Part shown: positions 9,288 to 15,297 of the stretch, one piece after another
Numbering within the stretch: the stretch's first letter is position 1
Layout: the number at the start of each line of letters is the position of its first letter
NCBI GenBank assembly: GCA_040901795.1
Contig: JBBDYH010000060.1
Coordinates: forward strand, 1-31,564
Source: JBBDYH01 sp040901795
GTDB lineage: Bacteria; Planctomycetota; Planctomycetia; Pirellulales; JALHPA01
DNA: 31,564 nt
Direction of reading: 5' to 3'
The notes under the pieces: model-generated
Seen by the model: only the letters and a program-made list of their open reading frames with translations
Databases searched by the model: none
What the model was told of the DNA's origin: nothing
Made by a program: the position numbers and the translations under genes

Positions 9288-9381
9288 TGTAGGGAACGCC
9301 CTCGGTGGCGTTCCGGAACTGCCAACGGACATGGCCCCGCCCAATTCGCCCAACGGAACGGCACGGAGGCCGTTCCCTACA
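9288..9381. repeat. Palindromic repeat between sigma factor and kinase
   Basis: The outer ends TGTAGGGAACG (9288-9298) and CGTTCCCTACA (9371-9381) are exact inverse copies. Each end is also a hairpin: GGAACGCC/GGCGTTCC at 9293-9314 and GGAACGGC/GCCGTTCC at 9355-9376. The arms differ at paired positions so that each hairpin stays intact. The element supplies the stop codon of the sigma gene (TAG, 9377-9379). Confidence 0.8.
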
Positions 9382-10009
9382 AACCCTCTTGGTTCTGGAA
9401 CACTTCACGCAAGGTCTTCAGCGCCCGCAGCCACAGCATGCGCACCGCCCCGGACGATCGCTCCATGCGCCGCGCGACCTCTTCAAACGGCAACCCTTCG
9501 ATGTGCCGCAGCACGATGACATCGCGATAGTCGGCCGGCAGCTCAGCCAGCGCGTCGGCCAGCAGGATTTCCTGCTCGCGTTGCACCGCGCAGCCGCTGG
9601 GTGAAGTGGTCTGTGCGGCGAGCAGCGTCTCGAGCCGAACCGTCGACTGTTCCAGCCGCCGGCCGATTTCGACCAGCGAGACCTCGCGGCGGACGTCGCG
9701 CTTCTCGGTCAGCAGATGCTGCTCGACCACGCGGAGGATGTTGTTGACGACGATCCTCCGCAGCCAGGCCACAAACTCCGCAGTAGACTGGCCGCGGAAC
9801 TGGTCGAAATCGCGGTGCGCCTCGAAAAACGTCTCTTGGACGATATCCGAGAGGCTGACGCGCGTCCGCAGCCGGTTATCGAGCTGGGCTGAGACCAGCA
9901 GCTTCAGGTAGTTGGTATACAGCGTGAGCAGCCGCCCAAGAGACGCCCGCGACCCCTCTCGCGCCGCCGTAAACAGGCTATCGATCTCGCTTTGCGCTGA
10001 TGCAGACAT
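9377..10009 (-). CDS. ECF-type sigma-70 family RNA polymerase sigma factor, 210 aa
   Basis: Region 2 is visible as SLSDIVQETFFEAHRDFDQFRG followed by FVAWLRRIVVNNILRVV. Region 4 is LAELPADYRDVIVLRHIEGLPFEEVARRMERSSGAVRMLWLRALKTLREVF, the helix-turn-helix that reads the -35 element. The frame extends upstream to 10252, but the start MSASAQSEIDSLF at 10009 fits the usual ECF beginning, and the extension looks non-coding. The downstream kinase is on the same strand, 131 bases away. ECF sigma factors linked to Ser/Thr kinases are a known planctomycete arrangement, so the kinase may control this sigma factor in place of a classical anti-sigma factor (inference). The stop codon lies in the end of the palindromic repeat at 9288-9381. 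An 11-base inverted repeat sits in the upstream region (10061-10102). Confidence 0.92.
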   Translation of the reverse strand: MSASAQSEIDSLFTAAREGSRASLGRLLTLYTNYLKLLVSAQLDNRLRTRVSLSDIVQETFFEAHRDFDQFRGQSTAEFVAWLRRIVVNNILRVVEQHLLTEKRDVRREVSLVEIGRRLEQSTVRLETLLAAQTTSPSGCAVQREQEILLADALAELPADYRDVIVLRHIEGLPFEEVARRMERSSGAVRMLWLRALKTLREVFQNQEGL

Positions 10010-10046
10010 ACCGGCCCCCGTAACGTACCCCGATGCGTATCCCACT

Positions 10047-10077
10047 ATTATGGGCAGACCGGCGGCGGATTTGTCAC
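10047..10077 (-). promoter_or_regulatory. Possible promoter of the sigma gene
   Basis: On the minus strand GTGACA (10072-10077) and CATAAT (10047-10052) resemble -35 and -10 hexamers, but their 19-base spacing is long. They lie 38-68 bases before the sigma start and overlap the inverted repeat at 10061-10102. Weak call. Confidence 0.22.
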
Positions 10078-10102
10078 GCGAAGAACAAAATAATCCGCCG
10101 CC
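10061..10102. repeat. Perfect 11-base inverted repeat upstream of the sigma gene
   Basis: GGCGGCGGATT (10061-10071) and AATCCGCCGCC (10092-10102) are exact reverse complements separated by 20 AT-richer bases. It could be an operator or a leader hairpin for the sigma gene. Confidence 0.55.
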
Positions 10103-10278
10103 ACACTTCCCGACGACGGCCTGCTCCGCAAAATAGTGCCATAGGCACGCCGATCGTGTAGCCTGTGACGCCAGGAACAATAGCGGCAAAAATATGTTCC
10201 AAAACGCCACCGGGGCGACATTGCGCCGCGAATATCCAAACATCCGCTCCACGCGGCACCACTTAGCCCACGCGCGCT

Positions 10279-10307
10279 TTGACGCCGCAGTTTCCGGAGC
10301 TTAAAAC
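10279..10307 (+). promoter_or_regulatory. Possible cassette promoter (Pc-like)
   Basis: TTGACG (10279-10284), a 17-base spacer and TAAAAC (10302-10307) match the sigma-70 consensus at 5 of 6 and 4 of 6 positions. It points toward the attI-like site and the cassette genes, which have no obvious promoters of their own. It lies about 250 bases before the first cassette boundary, so it is only a candidate. Confidence 0.3.
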
Positions 10308-10415
10308 TGGAGTTGCTCGGCCATAGAACGACGATGACTTACACGCACGTTTTGAACCGCGGCGCGGGGCGTTCGCAGCTCGGCCGATGTTCTGGCCCGC
10401 CGGCACGAGGAGCGT

Positions 10416-10452
10416 TAGGCTGAAACAGCCTATCACGCCCGCCAAGGCGTGA
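10416..10452. repeat. Two adjacent perfect hairpins upstream of the attI-like site
   Basis: TAGGCTG-AAA-CAGCCTA (10416-10432) is followed at once by TCACGCC-CGCCAA-GGCGTGA (10433-10452). The first overlaps a GTTAGGC core-like heptamer (10414-10420). Neither is followed by a T run, so a terminator is not supported. In the rest of 10010-10552 nothing protein-coding is seen. Confidence 0.5.
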
Positions 10453-10498
10453 CAGACAGACGAACGCCACGGGGGTTGTGACGAAGCAATGCCTGCGT

Positions 10499-10559
10499 GT
10501 TAGGCTCCAAACATGCGGCCTACAGGTAGTACACGGATCAGCCTAAATACAAGTTAGAC
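10499..10559 (+). other. attI-like recombination site at the head of the cassette array
   Basis: The core heptamer GTTAGAC (10553-10559) fits GTTRRRY. It is preceded by GCCTAAATACAA, which closely resembles the segment before the core of the class 1 integron site as I remember it (GCCCTAAAACAAA). No left attC arm complementary to this core lies upstream, as expected for attI rather than attC. A second GTTAGGC lies at 10499-10505. The exact 5' limit is unknown. Confidence 0.6.
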
Positions 10560-10580
10560 GCACAAGTCGATGGGGAACCG

Positions 10581-11201
10581 ATGGACGCGAAAGGAATCTG
10601 CCGGATCGGCGTGTTCTACGACGGCTCACATCATGCACGTGCACAGAAGTACTTCTACCACGAACGAGACATCGGATGGCTACGGTTTGGGCCGTTCCAT
10701 GGTCTGATCGAACGGTTCATCGCGCAAACCGAGCAGGGCTTCTCCACCTACAAGGTTGTGTACGCTGGCTGGTTTCAGGGAATATCGACGTCGCCGAAGC
10801 TCACGGAGGAACAGCTTCGCTTCGACAGAAACCTGACGCATGACCTGATGCACGCAGGAATCGAGGCGAAATTCCTGCCAATGTCCGAGTCGCAAGGAGA
10901 GAAGGGAGTCGACGTGGCACTGACCGTGGACGCGCTTCAAACGGGGCTCGACGGAAAGATCGACATTGCCGTGCTCGTGACCGGTGACGGAGACTTCGTA
11001 CCACTTGTGCGTGCCTTGATGAAGAACGGGATCCGCGTCGCCGCGGCCTACTTCGAGTTTCAGGAACGCGACGGCCGCAAGAGCTTCATCAACGAACGAT
11101 TACTCAACGCGGCCAACTATGCGGTCAACCTGAACTTGCTCGAGACGAACAAGGACTTCAAGACGATGTTTCTTGGGATGTTTAGAAAGGTGGAACATTG
11201 A
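10581..11201 (+). CDS. NYN-domain (LabA/DUF88-like) protein, 206 aa, cassette 1
   Basis: This is a PIN-like NYN fold, a family that includes metal-dependent RNases and RNA-processing factors. Visible acidic positions in the order expected for the fold are D14 in GVFYDGSH, D111 and D117 in GVDVALTVDAL, and D136/D138 in VLVTGDGDFVPLV. The length is typical for a stand-alone NYN protein. The start at 10581 lies 21 bases after the attI-like core, preceded by GGGGAA as a weak ribosome-binding site. The stop (11199-11201) is 4 bases before the attC site. There is no signal peptide or membrane segment. Cassette-borne proteins of this fold could act as toxins or phage-defence nucleases, but no partner antitoxin is seen, so that is speculation. 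It probably relies on an external promoter. Confidence 0.88.
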   Translation: MDAKGICRIGVFYDGSHHARAQKYFYHERDIGWLRFGPFHGLIERFIAQTEQGFSTYKVVYAGWFQGISTSPKLTEEQLRFDRNLTHDLMHAGIEAKFLPMSESQGEKGVDVALTVDALQTGLDGKIDIAVLVTGDGDFVPLVRALMKNGIRVAAAYFEFQERDGRKSFINERLLNAANYAVNLNLLETNKDFKTMFLGMFRKVEH

Positions 11202-11205
11202 TGGC

Positions 11206-11303
11206 GTCTAACATGCGCATGCACCTGACGAACGGGCCGGCACGGTGGTGTCCGGCCGCCTGGTATTCTTGGCCCGTTCGCAGGTGATGCGCGGTCGTTC
11301 GGC
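11206..11303 (+). other. attC site of cassette 1 (98 bases)
   Basis: R'' is GTCTAAC (11206-11212) and R' is GTTCGGC (11297-11303). Between them a stem forms in three runs: 11215-11220 with 11287-11292, 11222-11227 with 11281-11286, and 11229-11238 with 11271-11280. That makes 22 base pairs with only G11221 and A11228 bulged. Both bulges lie in the left arm, the arrangement of extrahelical bases that guides integrases to the correct strand (family knowledge). Confidence 0.9.
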
Positions 11304-11350
11304 GGCCGAGAAGATTCGTGCGCTTTTTATGAATTTCGAGGTAATGGCGG

Positions 11351-11779
11351 ATGATGAATCCCCCTGAGAACACACAACGCTTGATGCCACGTTTGGCGTA
11401 CCTGGATGCAGCAGCTGCGATTGAGTTCCTCTGCCGAGCCTTTGGATTTGAGGAGACCGGACGCTTCGCGCCCGGCGGCAAAGTCGTTTACTCCGAAATC
11501 GCGTTGAATGGCGAAACTCTGTTCGCAGTCGGATCTTCGCATGAGGGTGTGCGGAGTCCGCGAGAAACTGGTGGCCTCTCAATTGAGTTGTTTTGCTACG
11601 TTGACGACGTTGATCGCCACTACGAACAGGCCAAGGCGGCCGGCGCAACGATTCTCAGTCCTCCGGAAGATAGATTTTGGGGCGATCGCTCCTATGATGT
11701 TCTCGACTGCGAAGGCTATCGTTGGAGATTCCGCAAGATTGTTAAGAATGTGCATCTTCCTGACTCGAAACCGAAGTAG
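11351..11779 (+). CDS. VOC-superfamily (glyoxalase/bleomycin-resistance-like) protein, 142 aa, cassette 2
   Basis: The sequence has the paired beta-alpha-beta-beta-beta organisation of VOC proteins: PRLAYLDAAAAIEFLCRAFGF, then VVYSEIALNGETLFAVGS, then a second half with LSIELFCYVDDVDRHYEQAKAAGATI and DRFWGDRSYDVLDCEGYRWRF. The pattern is close to PhnB/YycE-type members with the final W-G-D-R motif. Family roles include metal-dependent isomerases, dioxygenases, and drug-binding resistance proteins; the substrate here cannot be read from sequence. The start at 11351 follows a weak GAGG. The gene begins 48 bases after the cassette boundary core and stops 11 bases before its attC. VOC proteins are frequent cargo of environmental integrons, which fits. 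Confidence 0.88.
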   Translation: MMNPPENTQRLMPRLAYLDAAAAIEFLCRAFGFEETGRFAPGGKVVYSEIALNGETLFAVGSSHEGVRSPRETGGLSIELFCYVDDVDRHYEQAKAAGATILSPPEDRFWGDRSYDVLDCEGYRWRFRKIVKNVHLPDSKPK

Positions 11780-11789
11780 AATCTCCGCC

Positions 11790-11918
11790 GCCGAACCAGA
11801 CCGCTGGAGCCAACCGCCGCCCGCTTTGGGCTTGGGCCACAGCATTTGGTTTGAGGTGGGTCATTTGGCTTGCTAAAGCTGGGCCACAGGCGGCGGTGGC
11901 TCAGCTCTGTCGTTCGGC
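11790..11918 (+). other. attC site of cassette 2 (129 bases)
   Basis: R'' is GCCGAAC (11790-11796) and R' is GTTCGGC (11912-11918), exact inverse copies. The inner arm GCTGGAGCCAACCGCCGCC (11803 onward) pairs with GGCGGCGGTGGCTCAGC (11890 onward) with one extra G and one extra A on the left side, the same bulge pattern as the attC of cassette 1. A further CAG/CTG block pairs nearer the ends. The long variable loop holds two GGGCCACAG copies. Sequence outside the core boxes differs from the first attC while the fold is kept. Confidence 0.88.
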
Positions 11919-11928
11919 GGAGTCGGCC

Positions 11929-12204
11929 ATGAAGCGAGCGTACCTGTTTATTCTGGCGAGCTTCGTCTGGTTGATCGGAGGCGGAATCGCCATTTCTGCG
12001 TTCCTCGATCCGAAAGACGAGAGCAGCTTATCAGATATACTAATGTGGTCGCTGCTGATCGGTTTCTCGATCTTGTTCCTGATCGGGACTGCTCTTTGGT
12101 CCAGGGCAAAAGGCTATCATCCGATCCTCGGAGTGATTCTGGGTTGGGTCGGTCCATTAGGACTGTTGATACTGGTGTTTCTCCCAGATAAGACTCGCGC
12201 CTAA
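11929..12204 (+). CDS. Small membrane protein, 91 aa, cassette 3
   Basis: Three hydrophobic segments are visible: LFILASFVWLIGGGIAISAFL (residues ~6-26), ILMWSLLIGFSILFLIGTALW (~37-57) and ILGVILGWVGPLGLLILVFL (~66-85). The last is framed by KGYHP and LPDKT, an ending common among small planctomycete membrane proteins that I cannot assign further. The frame is open upstream to 11851, but that part is the attC of cassette 2. The methionine at 11929 lies 10 bases after the R' core, with no clear ribosome-binding site. The TAA stop (12202-12204) is embedded in the R'' box GCCTAAC (12199-12205), a hallmark of cassette genes. Function unknown; inner-membrane location inferred. Confidence 0.78.
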   Translation: MKRAYLFILASFVWLIGGGIAISAFLDPKDESSLSDILMWSLLIGFSILFLIGTALWSRAKGYHPILGVILGWVGPLGLLILVFLPDKTRA

Positions 12205-12232
12205 CCAAAAGCTGCACCTGACGGCGGCGGCA
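12199..12232 (+). other. Left half of a third attC site (truncated)
   Basis: GCCTAAC (12199-12205) is followed by GCTGCACCTGACGGCGGCGGC, sharing GCACCTGACG with the attC of cassette 1. No complementary right arm with CAGGTG and GTTRRRY appears in the next 150 bases, so the array seems to end in a deletion or decay here. Confidence 0.62.
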
Positions 12233-12886
12233 TTCCGTGCAAGCAACGGTCGGAATTGGTTTGCCAACTTGCTGTTCTTCGTTGCCTTCGTTGCCTTCTG
12301 TTCTCGCGCGACGTTGTCCGTCGTGGCACACTACCCCTCATAAGCCCCGACGCAGGTCTCTCCGGCGCCTCTATCTCCTTATCTCCCTCCGCATCTCCCC
12401 ATCCCCTTGACAACTGTGCCATTGATAGTGTACAAGAATTCATATAATCTCAGCCGACCAGTCCAGGCTCCTCGTTAAGGCTCCCCCTGAGCCTGTCGAA
12501 GGGTACTGTCTCTCGCGGCCTCAGTGCGTCAACGCGCTCTACGGTCCGCCGGCGTTCGGCTTTCCGCCGACTTCGTCCCTCGCGACTTCGTGTCGCCGCG
12601 CCACTTCGTTATTCGATTTGAATTTGACATTCGAGCTTCAAAACGTGGGGGAGGTGAAAAATGAAAAGTCCGCGACAGCCGGTTTTCGCCGCTCGTCCTA
12701 AATCAATCGACGGAAACTACTTCCCGCGATCGCACGGGCTGGAGGAGAGCCGATTTTTGCAGCCAAAGTGTAAGTAATGCGCGCGCGTTTTTCGCGCGTG
12801 ATAAAAGGAGGAAAAATCCACGCGACGGACACATTTGCTAAGATGGACCGAGCCGCGACTTGAGTTCGGTGGGGGAGACTCCTAAG
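12233..12886. other. Intergenic stretch between the cassette array and the PSCyt1 gene
   Basis: No supported gene. It contains CCCTGAGCCTGTCGAAGGG (12485-12503), a near-palindromic motif widely dispersed in bacterial genomes. A hairpin with a five-T loop (CGCGCG, 12782-12787 and 12793-12798) is followed by a strong AAAGGAGG (12804-12811) that does not sit before an obvious gene start. A 28-codon frame at 12777-12863 surrounds it and could be a leader peptide, but nothing supports translation. The functional ribosome-binding site of the next gene is GGGGGAG near 12871. Confidence 0.5.
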
Positions 12887-15145
12887 ATGCACCCAGATTC
12901 GACCTACCTCTGCTTCTGCTACGGTCTCGTACTTGCTTGCGCAGTGGTGACGTCGCGTACTGACCGCATGTGCCGAGCAGAAGAGAAGGCGGGGGCGGTC
13001 GATTTTGCCCGCGACGTCGCCCCGATCTTCCAACAGCATTGCGTGCGATGCCATCAGCCGGGCATTCGCAAGGGGGAGCTGTCGCTGGCTACGGTTGCCG
13101 ACCTGAAGGCCAATGAATATGTCGTTCCCGGCAAGCCGGAGGAGAGTCACCTGCTGGAGATGGTCACTCCGCCGGCCGAGGGAGAGCGGCCGGCGATGCC
13201 CAAGGACGGTAAGTCGCTCACTGAGTCTCAATTGACGGTGCTGCGGCGCTGGATTGCGGAAGGCGCCGTATGGCCCGAAGAGATCGTGGTGCGCGAGAAA
13301 TCGAAGGCCGACGCCGGCTGGTGGTCGCTGCAACCGCTGGCTGAAGTCGAACCGCCCGTCGTGAGCCGCCGGGTCGAACGACCTTCGCCGCCCGAGCTGA
13401 CGCCGGAGTGGTCCGCCAATCCAATCGATCGGTTCGTGCTGGCCAGACTCGCCGACCAAAAGTTGCAACCGAATTCCCCCGCAGACCGGCGGACGCTGAT
13501 TCGTCGCGTGACATACGACCTGACCGGCTTGCCGCCGACGGCCGCGGAGGTCGAGGCGTTTGTTAACGACACGGCGGCGGACGCCTATGAAAAACTAGTG
13601 GATCGGCTGCTGGCGTCGCCGCATTACGGCGAACAATGGGGACGCCACTGGCTCGACGTCGTGCGGTTCGGCGAGAGCAACGGCTATGAGCGGAACGTGC
13701 TCATCAACAACGCCTGGCCGTTTCGCGATTACATCATCCGCTCGTTCAACGAGGACAAGCCGTTTGATCGGCTGGTGCTCGAACACCTGGCCGGAGACGT
13801 AATCGGCGCCGGAGACCCTGCCGTTGAAATCGGCACGGCGTTCCTTGTCTGCGGCCCGTATGACAACGTGGGCAATCAGGACGCGGTGCAAGCGGCAATC
13901 ATTCGGGCGAATCATGCCGATGAGATGATTCGTGCGACGAGTGAAGCGTTCCTCGGGCTGACCATCGGCTGCGCCCGTTGCCATGACCACAAGTTCGACC
14001 CGCTGCTGCAGAAAGACTATTACAGCTTGTACGCCACGTTCTTCGGTGTGCGGCATGACTCGCGGCCGATTGCTACCAAGGAAGAGCGTGCGGCCGCTGA
14101 GCGCGAAGCCGAGGAGCGAAAGGGCGATCAGAAGCCAACGCTGCCCACCGCGTTTGCCGGGCAGTTCGAACAGATCGCCGATCGTTCGTTTCAAGTCCAC
14201 ATCGGAGGTGATCCACAGAAGCTGGGCGACGAAGTAGCGCCGGCCAGCCTCGACGTGTTTGCGAAACTCGGGTCGAGCTATCGCTTGCCCAACTCGGCCA
14301 AGGAAGCCGAGCGGCGTTTGGCTCTGGCCCGCTGGATTGTCGCCCCGGACAACCCACTGACGCCGCGCGTGTTGGCAAACCGGCTGTGGCACTACCATTT
14401 CGGCGCCGGCATCGTCGATACACCGAGCGACTTTGGCTATATGGGAGGCCGGCCGTCGCATCGGGAGTTGCTCGACTGGCTGGCGCAGCAAGTTCTGGCT
14501 CATGGCTGGCGGTTGAAGCCGCTGCACCGGCAGATCGTGACTTCGCAAACGTACCGGCAAGCCTCAACTTGGCGCAAGGATGCGGCTGATGTGGATGGCG
14601 ACAGCCGGCTTTTGTGGCGGTATCCACCGCGGCGGCTCACGGGCGAGGAGCTGCGCGACACGATGCTCGCTTTGGCCGGAAAGCTGCCGGACGACGAGAA
14701 GGGAGGCCCGGGCTTTCGGCTGTATAAGTACCATGAAGACAACGTGGCGACGTACGTGCCGCTCGACGAGCATGGGCCGGAAACGTACCGCCGTGCGGTG
14801 TATCACCAGAACGCGCGGGCGACGCAGATCGATGTGCTAAGCCAGTTCGATTGCCCCGATCCCGCGATCGCAGCGCCGCGCCGGGCGACGACCACCACGC
14901 CGTTGCAAGCGCTGGCCCTTTTGAATCATCCCTTCACGTTCGACATGGCGCGGTTCTTTGCCGAGCGAGTGGAGCGCGATGCTAATTCAACTCGAATGCA
15001 GATAACTCGTGCCTTCGCTGCGGCGCTGGGTCGCCATTCCGACGAAGTGGAACTTCGCGCGGCGCTCGAGCTGGTTGAGAGTCATGGCTTGCGAGCGCTA
15101 TGCCATGCGCTGCTCAATAGTAATGAGTTGATCTATATCGATTGA
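12887..15145 (+). CDS. PSCyt1 / DUF1549 / DUF1553 exported cytochrome-like protein, 752 aa
   Basis: The N terminus (YGLVLACAVV, residues ~11-20) looks like a signal peptide. PSCyt1 follows: DFARDVAPIFQQHCVRCH with a CxxCH haem-type motif at residues 52-56. DUF1549 (PSCyt2) starts with NPIDRFVLARLADQKLQP and includes GRHWLDVVRFGESNGYE and a second CxxCH, CARCHDHKFDP. DUF1553 (PSD1) forms the last part (RLALARWIVAPDNPLTPRVLANRLWHYHFG; AIAAPRRATTTTPLQALALLN). The usual order is kept, without the extra lectin-like domain some members have. The start at 12887 is chosen for the GGGGGAG about 10 bases ahead; a TTG start at 12860 is less likely. The downstream DUF1501 gene is the customary partner, and the pair is thought to act in the periplasm on an unknown substrate. 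Haem attachment is inferred from CxxCH only. Confidence 0.93.
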   Translation: MHPDSTYLCFCYGLVLACAVVTSRTDRMCRAEEKAGAVDFARDVAPIFQQHCVRCHQPGIRKGELSLATVADLKANEYVVPGKPEESHLLEMVTPPAEGERPAMPKDGKSLTESQLTVLRRWIAEGAVWPEEIVVREKSKADAGWWSLQPLAEVEPPVVSRRVERPSPPELTPEWSANPIDRFVLARLADQKLQPNSPADRRTLIRRVTYDLTGLPPTAAEVEAFVNDTAADAYEKLVDRLLASPHYGEQWGRHWLDVVRFGESNGYERNVLINNAWPFRDYIIRSFNEDKPFDRLVLEHLAGDVIGAGDPAVEIGTAFLVCGPYDNVGNQDAVQAAIIRANHADEMIRATSEAFLGLTIGCARCHDHKFDPLLQKDYYSLYATFFGVRHDSRPIATKEERAAAEREAEERKGDQKPTLPTAFAGQFEQIADRSFQVHIGGDPQKLGDEVAPASLDVFAKLGSSYRLPNSAKEAERRLALARWIVAPDNPLTPRVLANRLWHYHFGAGIVDTPSDFGYMGGRPSHRELLDWLAQQVLAHGWRLKPLHRQIVTSQTYRQASTWRKDAADVDGDSRLLWRYPPRRLTGEELRDTMLALAGKLPDDEKGGPGFRLYKYHEDNVATYVPLDEHGPETYRRAVYHQNARATQIDVLSQFDCPDPAIAAPRRATTTTPLQALALLNHPFTFDMARFFAERVERDANSTRMQITRAFAAALGRHSDEVELRAALELVESHGLRALCHALLNSNELIYID

Positions 15146-15151
15146 CGTTTT

Positions 15152-15277
15152 CTCGTTCCCAGGCTCCGCCTGGGAACGCACTGAATGCGAGGCTCTGCCT
15201 CGCTTGAAGAAAATAAGGATCCCGTTCAGCAGGCAGAGCCTGCCGCGCAGTAGGTTCCCAGGCAGAGCCTGGGAACC
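15152..15277. repeat. Palindromic element, CAGGC variant of the TTCCCACGC family
   Basis: The left hairpin CTCGTTCCCAGGC/GCCTGGGAACG (15152-15178) and right hairpin GGTTCCCAGGC/GCCTGGGAACC (15253-15277) frame internal GGCTCTGCC/GGCAGAGCC palindromes. Compared with the copies at 8581 and 31263, both sides of the stem have changed together (CACGC/GCGTG to CAGGC/GCCTG). It fills the 152-base gap between the PSCyt1 and DUF1501 genes. Confidence 0.82.
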
Positions 15278-15297
15278 AGAACCCGTCACCCCAGCCA

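Larger units (their letters stand above)
10554..12232 (+). mobile_element. Integron-type gene cassette array without integrase in view (three cassettes, last one truncated)
   Basis: Cassette 1 spans 10554-11297 and cassette 2 spans 11298-11912; cassette 3 begins at 11913. Each holds one plus-strand gene that stops at or just before an attC site. The left-boundary hexamer of cassette 1 (TTAGAC) complements its own R'' box (GTCTAAC, 11206-11212). That of cassette 2 (TTCGGC) complements its own R'' (GCCGAAC, 11790-11796). This linkage is what excised circular cassettes require. Cassette 3 has a near match (R'' GCCTAAC, one mismatch) and only the left half of its attC. No integrase fits in 10010-10552, so within this window it is an attI plus cassettes lacking intI. 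Confidence 0.85.

Noticed and set aside
10428..10505. A further attC site ending at GTTAGGC 10499-10505
   Set aside because: The end boxes pair with one mismatch (GCCTATC against GTTAGGC), but no inner stem forms, and the left part belongs to two local hairpins.
10010..10552. Search for an integron integrase beside the attI-like site
   Set aside because: The interval is only about 540 bases. Neither strand has an open frame resembling a tyrosine recombinase, and the open extension of the sigma frame to 10252 has no such motifs.
12777..12863. 28-codon frame with hairpin and AAAGGAGG before the PSCyt1 gene
   Set aside because: The strong ribosome-binding-like sequence lies inside the frame, not before its start, so translation as a leader peptide is unsupported.
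12698..13468. 256-codon antisense frame over the PSCyt1 start
   Set aside because: It overlaps the signal peptide and CxxCH region of the real gene, and no family resemblance was seen.
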